Shown piece by piece: positions 7,329-15,998 of a stretch of DNA of 43,102 nt. The notes under the pieces are model-generated. The model saw only the letters and a list, made by a program, of their open reading frames with translations. It was not told the origin of the DNA and searched no databases. Both the position numbers and the translations under genes were made by a program. Position 1 is the first letter of the stretch. Each line of letters opens with the position of its first letter. Source of the DNA: Rathayibacter tritici (GTDB lineage Bacteria > Actinomycetota > Actinomycetes > Actinomycetales > Microbacteriaceae); NCBI RefSeq assembly GCF_002932875.1, contig NZ_PSWS01000024.1:1-43102 (forward strand), given 5' to 3'.

Positions 7329-10256
7329 TCAGCCGCAGCTGCGCGCGCTGTACGGCGCCGTGGCCGTTGCCGTGACGGCCGTGCCACCGACCGTGGCCGT
7401 GCCGGTGACCGTCGCCTGGCCCGCGGCGAGCTGCGTCGAGCGCACCGTGTAGGCGGCGGACGCGGACGCGCCGGACTTCACTCCGGAGAACGTCTTCACG
7501 CCCTCCGAGGTGCTGACCGAGACGTCCATCGGCACGGTGTCGCCGTTCTTGGCAACCACCGTCAGCACGACCTTGCCCGCGACGCAGCGCGACGAGGCCG
7601 TCGCACTCACCTTCAGCGAGGACTGCACGGTGACGGTGACCTGCACCGGCATGCGCGACGCGTCCTGCGCGACTCCCGAGACCGTGAAGGTCCCGGCCGA
7701 GGCGTACGCGGCGGGCGCGACGGCGTCCCACGCCACATCGACCGTGCTGGTGGCACCGGCGGCGGTCGTGATGGTGGCACGGGGCAGGACCGGCGCGGTA
7801 CCGGCCGTAGTCGTCGCGGTCAGCGGAGCGACCGAGGCAACGGCCAGGCCGGGCGCGTAGCCCTCGAGCACCTTCTGGTACTCGGCGCGGGTCACCGGGA
7901 TGACGGTGCCGTGGCGGGGCTTGCCGCCGTCGGCGTTCTGCGGCAGGCCCGTGCGGAGCTTCGCTCCAAGCGGCTGCCAGGAGTCACCGTTCGCGAGGTC
8001 GTCGGTGCCGAACGGGATGTAGTGGTTCGGCCCGTCGTGGTAGTTCGGCTGGTCGATGAAGAGGAACCAGTCGAGGCCGTTCACGTCGCCCTCATTGGCG
8101 GGGAAGACGTTGGGGCCCTCACCGCTCGTGAAGGTCTTGCCGGGCTCGCCGTTGGGCAGGCCCGAGGCGACCCGCTCCTTGACCAGCGACCACTCGTCCG
8201 CGGGTCCGCCGGTGCCGGGCAGCGAGCCCGAGACGGTGGCCAGCAGGTCGGTGCTCTTCTCCTCGCGCAGCGTCATCGACGCCTCGTCCTTGGTGAAGCG
8301 GTAGTAGGTGTCGCCGTCCTTCGCGACCGTCGAGTCGATGGTGCCCTTGCCGGTGCCGCGCTTAACGTCGATCCACGGCTTCGCCTCCGAGAAGGAGGTG
8401 AAGTCCTCGGTCGTCGCGTACATCATCTGGTTGTAGGTGACGGCGGTACGGTCGGCGGTGTTCGTCGTCGGGTACATGTTGGAGGCCCAGAACACGACGT
8501 ACGTCTGGAGCTCGTCGTCCCAATACGCCTCGGGAGCCCAGGTGTTGCCGGCGAAGTCCGTGGAGACCTTGATGTGGCGCTGGGCGGACCAGTTCACCAG
8601 GTCGGTCGACTCCCAGACCTCGATGTACTTCGACCCCGACTTCTGGGCGGTGTCGAAGCCGCCGGGGAGCCCGTCGATCTTGAGGTCGGTGGCGAGCATG
8701 AAAAACGTGTCGCCCTCGTGCGAGCGGATGATGAACGGATCACGCAGTCCCATCGTCCCCAGGTTCGAGGTGAAGACCGGCTTGCCATCGTTCAGCGTGT
8801 TCCAGCTGAGCGCGTCGTTGCCCTTCGAGGCGGCGAGGCTGATGCGCTCGGCGCCGTCACCTTCTCCGGTGAAGAACGCCCAGACGTACGCCTGGGTGTC
8901 CTCGGTGCCCGCGGGTAGCGGCTGCACCCGGAGGGTGACGTCGCGGGTGCGGGTGACGGATCCGCTGGTCGCGGTCGCTCGGACAACCACGTCGATCGCG
9001 GGGCTGCCGGTTGCGGGGCGGTCGACGTCGATGGTGCGGGTGCCGGCGGCGCTGCCGTCGCGGACGGTCGCTCCGCTCGGACTGACGACGCTCCAGGCGA
9101 TGCTCGAGCCGAGCGTGCCGGTGGAGGGCACCGAGACGTTCGTGCGGATGTCGCCGACGTTCGGGATCGCGATCGCGGCGAGGTCGCGCTGGACCTTCGT
9201 GGCGTCGTCGAGTTGCGCGGCGACCCGCACCAGGTAGTCGACCGAGCGGGTCTCGGAGCCGACCGTGTACGTGGCGGTGAGGGTCGCGGAGGCGTCCGGT
9301 TGTCCCGCGGCGGGACGCGTGACGGTTGCGGTGCCGCCGGTGATCGCGACGGCTGCGCTGTTCGACCTCCAGGTGATGCCTACCCCGCTGGCGGTGGTAG
9401 GCACCGTGAATCCGGCGGTCGCCTCCGTGGGCACCGTGACCGACGCGACTGCGCGGTCGAGGGCCTCGGAGGAGTAGAGCGACTGCACCGCGGTGCTGCT
9501 GAGGGCGCTGTCGTAGACGGCGAAGTCGTCCATCTCGCCGTTCCAGCCCGGGTCGTTGTACGTCGAGCGCGCGATGTACGCGACGAGCGACGAGCCGAAC
9601 GAGGAGACGTTGCGGGCGATCGTGCTCTGCGAGATCTGGGCGCCGTTGACATAGACGGTGAGCTTGCCGGTCGTGCCGTCGATGACGGTCGTGTAGAGCG
9701 AGAGGCCTGAGGGGGTGCGGGCGCCAAGGGTCGGGGTGCTGGTCGCTCCGGCGCCGACCTCCGTGTTGTAGGGAGCGTTCGCGTTGACGGAGTTGGTGAC
9801 GACCGACTTCGTGTAGCCGGAGAGGTTGCTCGGGTTGAGCAGCCAGTAGCCGGAGGAGAACGGCGCCCCGGCGGCGACGGGTGCTCCGACGAACGCGGCG
9901 GCGACGTTGCCGGTGCCGCCCTTGTTCGCGAGCCAAGTGGAGAAGGTGAGGTCCTTCTTGCCGACGAGGCCGGCGGTGGGGATCTCGAGGTAGGGCGCGG
10001 CCGAGGCGGATCCGCCGGGGAGGCTGATGAGCCCGTTGCGGAACTGGGCTCCGGAGCCGCGCAACGTCGCGCTGTAGCCGTTGCCGCTGGTGTCCGCGAC
10101 CGTGGTGCCGGTGGGGGCGGTGTCGAACGTGTAGTGGAGGAGCGGGGTCTCGGTGGCTCCGAAGGCGGAGCTGGGGACCGTGGCGCCGAGTAGCGCCGTG
10201 GCGGCGACGGTCGCGACCGCCAGAGCGGTCCTCACCGCCGATCGTGATCGTCTCAT
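7329..10256 (-). CDS. Secreted multidomain family 43 glycoside hydrolase
   Basis: The 975-residue protein starts with a signal peptide (residues 1-33). It then shows a LamG/concanavalin-like domain (about 35-260, typical end 'GEMDDFAVYDSALS'), two bacterial Ig-like domains (about 268-345 and 355-445), a five-bladed propeller GH43 domain (about 452-790), a further Ig-like segment (about 800-885) and a short C-terminal beta domain. In the GH43 domain 'LRDPF' gives the pKa-tuning Asp506 and 'WAPEAYW' the general acid Glu576; the N-terminal base Asp was not assigned. Family members cleave arabinan, arabinoxylan or galactan, so extracellular plant polysaccharide breakdown is likely. No cell-wall sorting signal is seen. 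The start has an 'RSR' basic stretch and fits the signal peptide. Confidence 0.85.
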   Translation of the reverse strand: MRRSRSAVRTALAVATVAATALLGATVPSSAFGATETPLLHYTFDTAPTGTTVADTSGNGYSATLRGSGAQFRNGLISLPGGSASAAPYLEIPTAGLVGKKDLTFSTWLANKGGTGNVAAAFVGAPVAAGAPFSSGYWLLNPSNLSGYTKSVVTNSVNANAPYNTEVGAGATSTPTLGARTPSGLSLYTTVIDGTTGKLTVYVNGAQISQSTIARNVSSFGSSLVAYIARSTYNDPGWNGEMDDFAVYDSALSSTAVQSLYSSEALDRAVASVTVPTEATAGFTVPTTASGVGITWRSNSAAVAITGGTATVTRPAAGQPDASATLTATYTVGSETRSVDYLVRVAAQLDDATKVQRDLAAIAIPNVGDIRTNVSVPSTGTLGSSIAWSVVSPSGATVRDGSAAGTRTIDVDRPATGSPAIDVVVRATATSGSVTRTRDVTLRVQPLPAGTEDTQAYVWAFFTGEGDGAERISLAASKGNDALSWNTLNDGKPVFTSNLGTMGLRDPFIIRSHEGDTFFMLATDLKIDGLPGGFDTAQKSGSKYIEVWESTDLVNWSAQRHIKVSTDFAGNTWAPEAYWDDELQTYVVFWASNMYPTTNTADRTAVTYNQMMYATTEDFTSFSEAKPWIDVKRGTGKGTIDSTVAKDGDTYYRFTKDEASMTLREEKSTDLLATVSGSLPGTGGPADEWSLVKERVASGLPNGEPGKTFTSGEGPNVFPANEGDVNGLDWFLFIDQPNYHDGPNHYIPFGTDDLANGDSWQPLGAKLRTGLPQNADGGKPRHGTVIPVTRAEYQKVLEGYAPGLAVASVAPLTATTTAGTAPVLPRATITTAAGATSTVDVAWDAVAPAAYASAGTFTVSGVAQDASRMPVQVTVTVQSSLKVSATASSRCVAGKVVLTVVAKNGDTVPMDVSVSTSEGVKTFSGVKSGASASAAYTVRSTQLAAGQATVTGTATVGGTAVTATATAPYSARSCG

Positions 10257-10390
10257 GCAGATGGCCCTCGTAATCGGGTGCAGCGTCGAGGCACGATCCG
10301 CAGGGCGGTGTGCGTCTTCGCACGGAATGTGAACGTGAACACTCTATGCGCGAGCCGTGCTTTCTGACCAGGGGCTCGAGGTCCGCAACA

Positions 10391-10454
10391 CAACGTCAGC
10401 TGAGAGCACATCTCATCCACGATCGTCGATGAGACGTGCTCTCAGCTGATGTTG
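10391..10454. repeat. 64-base near-perfect palindrome between divergent genes
   Basis: A 27-base left arm (10391..10417) pairs with the right arm (10428..10454) with only two differences; the core is TCAGCTGAGAGCAC. The 10-base centre contains the self-complementary ACGATCGT, so symmetry extends almost to the middle. The element is upstream of both the GH43 gene (minus) and the C26 amidohydrolase gene (plus, start 10483), so it is not positioned as an ordinary terminator. It may be an operator for a large complex, a small mobile palindromic element, or an RNA hairpin in the leader of the plus-strand gene. The rest of the 226-base gap holds a direct repeat GTGAAC-GTGAAC near 10329. Confidence 0.8.
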
Positions 10455-10482
10455 CGTCGCTCATCGGGTGCACGATGTCGGC

Positions 10483-11211
10483 ATGGCCTCCGATCGCCCC
10501 GTCCTGCTCGTCGTCGACGTCGCCGACGGCGGCCGCGAGGATCCCGCGTACGAGATCGAGCTGCAGCTGCTGACCGCGAGCGTCGTTTCCGCCGCCACCG
10601 GCTTCGTCGTCGACCGCGTCCCGGCCGAGCAGACCGACACGGCCGAGCTCGAGCGCAGGCTTGCCGCCGCCGACGCCGTCATGTTGACCGGCGGGGAGGA
10701 CGTCGATCCTTCTCTCTACGGCGGCCGACGGGATGATCCGCACCGCGGCCAGTCGTTCCCCACGGCCGATCGCGCACAGGTCGCGCTCGTCCGCCGCGCC
10801 GTCGAGACCCGGACTCCGCTGATCGGCATCTGCCGCGGGATGCAGCTGATCAACGTCGCTCTCGGGGGCGATCTCGTGCAGCACCTCGCCGGTGGCGGCC
10901 ACGTCGGCCGGTCGATACCCGGCGAGCACCTCTCGGGAATGATCGACCACCGCGTGGCCCTCGATCCGGGGAGCGCCCTCGCCCGCATCCTCGGCGCGGT
11001 CGAACTCGACGTCCGCAGCTCACATCACCAGGCCGTCGACCGCCCGGGTGAGGGACTCGTCGTGGTCGGCCGCGCCCACGACGGCACCGTCGAGGCCCTC
11101 GAGCACGAGTCCGCGCCGCTCTGGTGCGTGCAGTGGCACCCGGAGGACGCGGGCTCGCGTGGCACCGTGCTCACCGACCTGCTCGGGGCGGCGCTCGCCG
11201 CGGTCCGCTGA
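10483..11211 (+). CDS. Peptidase C26 / gamma-glutamyl-GABA hydrolase-like amidase
   Basis: This 242-residue class I glutamine amidotransferase-like protein belongs to the C26 family (PuuD-like), which hydrolyses gamma-glutamyl amide bonds such as gamma-glutamyl-GABA. The nucleophile is Cys117 in 'GICRGMQ', with 'LTGGEDVDPSLYG' (68-80) and 'SSHHQAVD' (179-186) typical of the family and His219/Glu221 in 'WHPED' completing the triad. No synthetase or polyamine genes adjoin it, so the true substrate is open. The ATG at 10483 is preferred over one five codons upstream because homology starts there. The gene begins 28 bases after the large palindrome. Confidence 0.85.
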   Translation: MASDRPVLLVVDVADGGREDPAYEIELQLLTASVVSAATGFVVDRVPAEQTDTAELERRLAAADAVMLTGGEDVDPSLYGGRRDDPHRGQSFPTADRAQVALVRRAVETRTPLIGICRGMQLINVALGGDLVQHLAGGGHVGRSIPGEHLSGMIDHRVALDPGSALARILGAVELDVRSSHHQAVDRPGEGLVVVGRAHDGTVEALEHESAPLWCVQWHPEDAGSRGTVLTDLLGAALAAVR

Positions 11212-11234
11212 GGCCGCTCACGAGGCGGGCCTCA
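11209..11234. terminator. Compact hairpin enclosing both stop codons of convergent genes
   Basis: TGAGGCC (11209..11215) pairs with GGCCTCA (11228..11234). The first three bases are the stop codon of the plus-strand amidase and the last three the stop codon of the minus-strand ATPase. A 7-base stem without a U-tract is modest, so termination strength is uncertain. Confidence 0.5.
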
Positions 11235-12413
11235 GGAGGGCAGATCAGGAGCCGGGTAGCCGTCCCAACCGCCGTTGATACCGCCCTCGCTCGACTCCGC
11301 GGCGATCCGGCGACGGATGTAGGCGCCGAGGTAGGGGAGCGAGAACTGTACGTGCCCGTGGCCGGCCGGATGCACGTAGCCGGAGTCGATGAGCCGCTTC
11401 TTGTAGACCTGCACATAGGCATCGGACACCCCCATTCGACGAACGATGTCCGCGACTTTGCTCCGATCCTCGTCCTCGGCCATCGCGCCCAGGAACTTCT
11501 GGTCGACATCCGAGAGGTCCCCGTACACGCGACTGATGACCCGGCTCTCGACGGCGCGGATGGCTCGATCGTGTGCGACGGTGGCGTCGGCCAGCGTGAT
11601 CGACGGGGCGGTGCTGTCGTTGCGCCAGGCGTAGTCGCCCGCAAGCTGGACGAGGTAAGGATAGCCCTGGGAGAGGGAGACGAGGGTGCGCAGCGCCTCC
11701 TTGTCGATGCTGCGCCCGCCCAGGCCCGCGGTCTCGACGAAGACGCGCTGCGTCTCAGAGGCGGACAGGCGCTCGAACTGCACCTCGCGGGAGCGTCGGA
11801 GGAAGGTGGTGTGCTCGGCCGCGAGGAGGGCGTCGAGACTGACCTTCACTCCGGCAAAGACGATCATGATCGGGGCGCCGTCCTCGAGCGCGTGCGAGAC
11901 CTGCAGAGCGAAGGAGCTGAGCTCGCGCAGGCGGACTTTGCCGGAGGAGACCTCGTCGATCGTGATGAGAATGCCGCCGCTGCCGGCGAGCGCCGAGGAC
12001 AGGGCGACGAGGTCCGTCCGGAGTTGCGGCTTGACCGTCCGCTGGCGATCGACGTACTGGACCTCGGCGCTGAACTGCCAGACGCCCAGCTTGGTGAGCC
12101 TTGCCCGGGTGGCAGGAGCCATCCCGTTGAGGAGAGCGGGGATGGCGGAGTCCATGATCCGCCCGGTGAGGCCTGCGCTGGCGTCATCGCTGATGACCAG
12201 CCAGCCCGCGTCACGAGCTGCGTCCTGCAGCGTGGTGAGGAACGAGGTCTTTCCCGCTCCGCGGAGTCCGGAGACGAGCACCGAGTGGTTCTCGCCGAAG
12301 TCGAGGGTCTCGAACACCGACTGGAGTTCGCGGAGCTCTTCCCCGTGGCCGCCGAAGACGGCAGGCTTCTTCCCGTACCCGGGTGTGAAGGGGCTGGGCG
12401 CGCTGCCGGTCAT
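11232..12413 (-). CDS. Orphan AAA-type ATPase with C-terminal winged-helix region
   Basis: The 393-residue protein has a Walker A motif GLRGAGKT (49-56), a Walker B ILITIDE (148-154), a sensor-like 'MIVFAGV' segment, an 'S/A-x-Y-P-Y-L-V-Q' lid segment typical of Orc1/STAND-like AAA modules, and a C-terminal helical part ('VADIVRRMGVSDAYVQVYKKRLIDSGYV') that resembles a winged helix. Such proteins couple ATP hydrolysis to DNA or protein remodelling, but no partner gene is adjacent. The ATG at 12413 with GGAGG about six bases upstream is the start; an AT-rich TAGAAT-like -10 element lies near 12445. It is unlike the surrounding metabolic genes. Confidence 0.8.
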   Translation of the reverse strand: MTGSAPSPFTPGYGKKPAVFGGHGEELRELQSVFETLDFGENHSVLVSGLRGAGKTSFLTTLQDAARDAGWLVISDDASAGLTGRIMDSAIPALLNGMAPATRARLTKLGVWQFSAEVQYVDRQRTVKPQLRTDLVALSSALAGSGGILITIDEVSSGKVRLRELSSFALQVSHALEDGAPIMIVFAGVKVSLDALLAAEHTTFLRRSREVQFERLSASETQRVFVETAGLGGRSIDKEALRTLVSLSQGYPYLVQLAGDYAWRNDSTAPSITLADATVAHDRAIRAVESRVISRVYGDLSDVDQKFLGAMAEDEDRSKVADIVRRMGVSDAYVQVYKKRLIDSGYVHPAGHGHVQFSLPYLGAYIRRRIAAESSEGGINGGWDGYPAPDLPS

Positions 12414-12462
12414 CAAGGCCTCCGAATCGTATTCATTTTATTCTATTCGGCGGCGCACGGCC

Positions 12463-12478
12463 CGGCCGGCGTCGGCCG
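12463..12478. terminator. Weak hairpin after the sugar ABC operon
   Basis: CGGCCG-GCGT-CGGCCG forms a 6-base stem 17 bases past the stop of the last permease gene (minus strand). The sequence beyond it on the minus strand turns AT-rich. It may end the ABC operon transcript, but its arms are self-complementary and the stem is short. Confidence 0.35.
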
Positions 12479-12494
12479 AGACGGCCCGGCCCGC

Positions 12495-13385
12495 TTACGT
12501 GATCGACCCGCGCATCACTCCGCTGACCACCCAGGGCTGGGCGAACAGGTACACGATCAGCAGCGGCGCCATCGCCATCAGGTAGGACGCGAAGGCGACG
12601 GTGTAGTTCGTGTTGTACTGCCCCTGGAAGACGTACTCGGCCAGCGGCAGGGTGCGGGCGGACGGGTCCGAGAGCACCACGAGCGGCAGGATGAAGTCGT
12701 TCCACGCCCACACGCAGGTCAGGATGCCGACGGTCGCGTTCATCGGACCGAGCAGCGGGAAGATCACCTGCCAATAGGTGCGCCAGGTCGAGGCGCCGTC
12801 CATGCGAGCCGCCTCCTCGAGCTCGATCGGGATCGACCGGATGAACGCCGTGTAAAGGAAGGTGTTGATCGAGTGGCCGAACACGGCGTAGAGCAGGATC
12901 AACCCGGCCTGGTTGTCCAGGCCCAGCAGGGCCGTCTCCTTCACGACCGGCAGCATGATGATGGGGAACGGCACGAAGACCGCGGCGAGCAGGTAGAAGT
13001 AGACGCCCCTGAAGAACGGCCTGTGCATGTTGCGGGCGATCGCGTACGCGACCATCGAGTTCGAGAACAGTGTCAGCACGACCGCTCCGACTGTGATCAG
13101 CGCCGTGTTCACCACTGCCTGCGGGAAGCGGGTCGCCGTCCACGCCTCGGCGAAGTTGCCCCACGAGATAGAGGTTGGCAGCTCGAAGCCGGTTCCGCCG
13201 AGCTGGTCGGGCGTTTTCAGCGCCGTGACCACGGCGAAGGAGAGTGGCAGGAGGATCGTCAGCGAGCAGACGGCGATAAGCGCGGTCGCCCACCAGTTGA
13301 TCCGGCGCGTGTCGCGGGAGGGCCGGCGCTGCCCCTCGGGCTCGCCGAGGGCGAGGGCGGTGCTGGGAGTGATGGTCGATGTCAT
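12495..13385 (-). CDS. Carbohydrate ABC transporter permease, MalG type
   Basis: The 296-residue integral membrane protein has six hydrophobic segments and the cytoplasmic EAA loop 'EEAARMDGASTWRTYWQVIFPLL' that docks on the transport ATPase. Its N-terminal tail of about 30 residues is polar. The ATG at 13385 overlaps the stop of the upstream permease gene by one base (TGATG), showing translational coupling. It forms the second half of the membrane channel with the product of 13385..14305. No ATPase gene is present in the operon, so it probably uses a shared MsmK/MsiK-type ATPase. Confidence 0.92.
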   Translation of the reverse strand: MTSTITPSTALALGEPEGQRRPSRDTRRINWWATALIAVCSLTILLPLSFAVVTALKTPDQLGGTGFELPTSISWGNFAEAWTATRFPQAVVNTALITVGAVVLTLFSNSMVAYAIARNMHRPFFRGVYFYLLAAVFVPFPIIMLPVVKETALLGLDNQAGLILLYAVFGHSINTFLYTAFIRSIPIELEEAARMDGASTWRTYWQVIFPLLGPMNATVGILTCVWAWNDFILPLVVLSDPSARTLPLAEYVFQGQYNTNYTVAFASYLMAMAPLLIVYLFAQPWVVSGVMRGSIT

Positions 13386-14305
13386 CAGAACGAGGCCTCT
13401 CTGCGGCTGAGGATTCGGAACTGGATCAGCGAGACCGCGATGATGACAAGGAAGTAGAGGACGGCGTTGGCCGTCTGATACGCGTACTCGCCGCCCTGGA
13501 ATCCGCCCCGGTAGATCAGCAGCGTGATCGACTCCGTCGACGTGCCGGGGCCACCGTTGGTGAGGGCGATGATGTGGTCGAACACCTGGAGGAAGTTCTT
13601 CATCGAGATGACCATGTTGATCGTGAAGAAGGAGGCGATCAGCGGGAACGTGATCGAGGTGAACTGCCGCCACGTCCCCGCTCCGTCGAGCGAGGCCGCC
13701 TCATAGAGCTCGCCCGGAATGCTTTGGAGCCCCGCGAGGTAGATGATGATCGAGAAGGCCGATGCCTGCCAGACCGCCAGCACCACGATCGCCACCCACG
13801 CCCAGTCGGCATTCGCCAGGATGTTCTCGCCGATCACCGGGATCGCACCGAGGATCTGCGGCAGCGAATGCGCAAAGAGGTACTGGAACACATAGCCGAT
13901 GACGAGGGTCGAGAGCACGTAGGGGATGAAGTAGATCCCGCGGAAGGCCGTCTGGAATCGGATCTTCGCGTTGAGTCCAATGGCGAGGGCGAGCGAGATC
14001 ACGTTCACCAGCACCGTCGCCACAATGGCGAAGCCGAAGGTGAATCCATAGGCCTTCCAGACCCGGTCGTCCTGGAGGAGCGCCAGATAGTTGGAGGCGC
14101 CGATCAGGTCCCAGGAGCCGTAGCCGGCGTAATCCGTGAAGCTGAAGAAAATGGCGGTGAGCACCGGAACCGTGTGCAGCACGAAGAAGAGCAGGACGGC
14201 GGGGACTGTCATCCAGTAGAAGGTGGTCGAGGTGCGCTTGCGACGCGCGGGCGGCGCAGGCGCGGTCGCCACCGCCTGCGCGGCGACCGTCGTGGTCGAG
14301 GTCAT
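13385..14305 (-). CDS. Carbohydrate ABC transporter permease, MalF type
   Basis: This 306-residue protein has six membrane segments after a short polar N-terminus and the EAA loop 'YEAASLDGAGTWRQFTSITFPLI'. The 'NGGPGTSTESITLLIY' segment is typical of MalF/UgpA-type sugar permeases. The ATG at 14305 has GGAAG upstream and lies four bases past the stop of the binding-protein gene. An in-frame upstream start (14350) would overlap that gene and add 15 unrelated residues. The permease pair with its binding protein imports an oligosaccharide or glycoside into the cell. Confidence 0.92.
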   Translation of the reverse strand: MTSTTTVAAQAVATAPAPPARRKRTSTTFYWMTVPAVLLFFVLHTVPVLTAIFFSFTDYAGYGSWDLIGASNYLALLQDDRVWKAYGFTFGFAIVATVLVNVISLALAIGLNAKIRFQTAFRGIYFIPYVLSTLVIGYVFQYLFAHSLPQILGAIPVIGENILANADWAWVAIVVLAVWQASAFSIIIYLAGLQSIPGELYEAASLDGAGTWRQFTSITFPLIASFFTINMVISMKNFLQVFDHIIALTNGGPGTSTESITLLIYRGGFQGGEYAYQTANAVLYFLVIIAVSLIQFRILSRREASF

Positions 14306-14309
14306 GGTG

Positions 14310-15602
14310 TCACTTCCTGGTCGTGCGTGCCGAAACTTTCCGCCACTCACTGTCGAGGGTCCGTAGCGCCGCGTCGGCGTCCCCGCTGGCGAGGAACTCC
14401 TGAAGCGTGGGGTTGAGCGGGATGCTCGCGGGGATCTGGTGGTCGACGAAGCCGACCAGCCGTCCCTGCTCGAAGTAGGGCTGCAGCTCGGCGAGCGTCG
14501 GATCCGCGGTGGGTGCGGCGTTGACCAGCGGCGAGAAGGCGGCCTGGCTCTCGACGTACGGCTCGACGACTCCGGGGGTCAGCAGGAAGTCGACGAAGCG
14601 GCGGGCTGCCTCCAGCTTCGGAGTGCCCCGGCCGATGGCGATCGCCACGTCGACGCCCGAGGTGACCCGCGTGTGGGCCGGGTCGTCGAGCACCGGGTAG
14701 GGGAAGACGCCCAGGTCGATGTCGGGGTTGTTGGTGCGCACCGGGTTGATCGCCCAGATGCCCTGCGGGTACATCGCCGCCTCGCCCGCGGCGAAGGCCC
14801 GGTTGCCGTCGTCGTAGCTGCAGCCGAACGAGCCCTCCTGGGTGTAGGAGAAGAGCTGCCCGAGCCGCTCCATCGTGCTCGCGTAGTCCTTCGAGAACGA
14901 GACGGGCGAGTCCGGGCCGAGGGTCGCTCCCTCCGCACGCATCGCGTCGAAGAAGCCGTCCGGTTGCAGCTGTCCGCCGAGCGCGTTGAAGGCCGGGGAG
15001 CCGGTCCAGTTGTCGAGCAGGGCGCCGTAGATCGCAGTGACGCCCGCGGCGGTGAGCGCGTCGCAGACGGCGATCAGCTCGTCCCAGGTGGTCGGCACCT
15101 CGATCCCGTTGTCGGCGAAGATCGTCCGGTTGTAGAGGATCCCGTCCGCATTGTTCGAGAAGGCGAGTGCGTTCACCTCTTTCCCCTCGTAGCTGCCGAG
15201 CGCGGCGACGATATCGAGGGCCGCCGGGTTCACCCGGTCGACCAGCTCGTCGCCGGTGAAATCGTGGAAGACGCCGGCCTTGGCCAGACCGGCGTAGTAG
15301 CGGCTGCCGTTCACGGTCAGCACGTCCGGCACCTTGTCCTTGACGAGCAGGGTGCGGATGGCCGTGTCCGGGTCGGGCACAGTGTTGGCGATCACGCGGA
15401 TGTCGGGGTTGGCCGCCTCGAACTCGCGGATGATCCGCGCGAAGTCCTCGACCGCCTCCGCCTTGGATTGGAAGAAGTCGAGTGTGGTCACCCCGTCGCC
15501 GGCGCCGGCGCAGGAGGCGAGGGTGGCAGCGGACGCCGCGGCGAGCGGGACCGAGAGGAACAGGCGCCGGGAGAACTCGGGGGGACGATGACGTGCGGAC
15601 AT
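14310..15602 (-). CDS. Sugar-binding lipoprotein of an ABC transporter
   Basis: The 430-residue product is an extracellular solute-binding protein family 1 member. Its N-terminus carries a twin-arginine motif SRRLFL (11-16) and a lipobox LASC with Cys31, so it is probably a Tat-exported lipoprotein anchored to the outer face of the membrane. The two-lobed binding domain follows, with typical 'NADGILYNRTIFADNGIEVPTTWDEL' and 'AAMYPQGIWA' segments. The ATG at 15602 is set by AGGAGG seven bases upstream. First gene of the operon with two permeases; the divergent ROK regulator (15999) probably controls it. The ligand is not evident; the neighbouring remnant suggests alpha-galactosides. Confidence 0.92.
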   Translation of the reverse strand: MSARHRPPEFSRRLFLSVPLAAASAATLASCAGAGDGVTTLDFFQSKAEAVEDFARIIREFEAANPDIRVIANTVPDPDTAIRTLLVKDKVPDVLTVNGSRYYAGLAKAGVFHDFTGDELVDRVNPAALDIVAALGSYEGKEVNALAFSNNADGILYNRTIFADNGIEVPTTWDELIAVCDALTAAGVTAIYGALLDNWTGSPAFNALGGQLQPDGFFDAMRAEGATLGPDSPVSFSKDYASTMERLGQLFSYTQEGSFGCSYDDGNRAFAAGEAAMYPQGIWAINPVRTNNPDIDLGVFPYPVLDDPAHTRVTSGVDVAIAIGRGTPKLEAARRFVDFLLTPGVVEPYVESQAAFSPLVNAAPTADPTLAELQPYFEQGRLVGFVDHQIPASIPLNPTLQEFLASGDADAALRTLDSEWRKVSARTTRK

Positions 15603-15699
15603 GCGGCGCCTCCTGACGCGCGGGAACAGGTCGGTGCCGAGCGGCGACTGACCGGGCCGGCCGAGCGGCGAGGGCCACGGCGGAGATGCGCCGCGGATC

Positions 15700-15882
15700 A
15701 AGGCCCGGGAGCGTCATCCTGCCCGGCGGGTAGCCCTCGCCCGCGCCGACGGCGGCACCCCAGTGCGCGGAGGTGGCGAGACGGGCGTCGACGCTGGTGC
15801 CGCCGTCCGCAAGGTGGAAGAGGCGGGATTCCCGGCCGATGAGGGCTACCGTGTCGTTCGTTGGGGCGACACTGGGGTGCAT
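15700..15882 (-). pseudogene. Probable N-terminal remnant of a GH36 alpha-galactosidase
   Basis: Directly upstream of the binding-protein gene, an ATG at 15882 opens a frame whose first 45 codons read 'LFHLADGGTSVDARL' and 'SAHWGAAVG'. This resembles the start of actinobacterial GH36 enzymes, which begin with '(V)HLRA.G.S.VLD..' and '..HWGA.LG'. Similarity fades after about 60 residues and the frame then runs into the next gene out of phase. The rest of the 396-base gap between the operon and the ROK gene shows no gene; a TAGTTT half-site near 15886 could belong to a ROK operator. The family assignment is by eye only and is tentative. Confidence 0.4.
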
Positions 15883-15998
15883 GGCTAGTTTCTAAAGCAG
15901 AACGAATCGGAGTGTCAAGAGCGGTGATGGCCCCCGTTTTCGTTCCTTTTGCCACTCGAGGCCGGGAGCTTCGTACCAGGCCGGAAAGAAGGAGCCCC

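Noticed and set aside
11124-13457. A 777-residue plus-strand open frame
   Set aside because: It runs opposite the AAA ATPase and permease genes and is rich in Arg/Gly/Asp with no protein-like hydrophobic pattern; it is an antisense artefact of high GC content.
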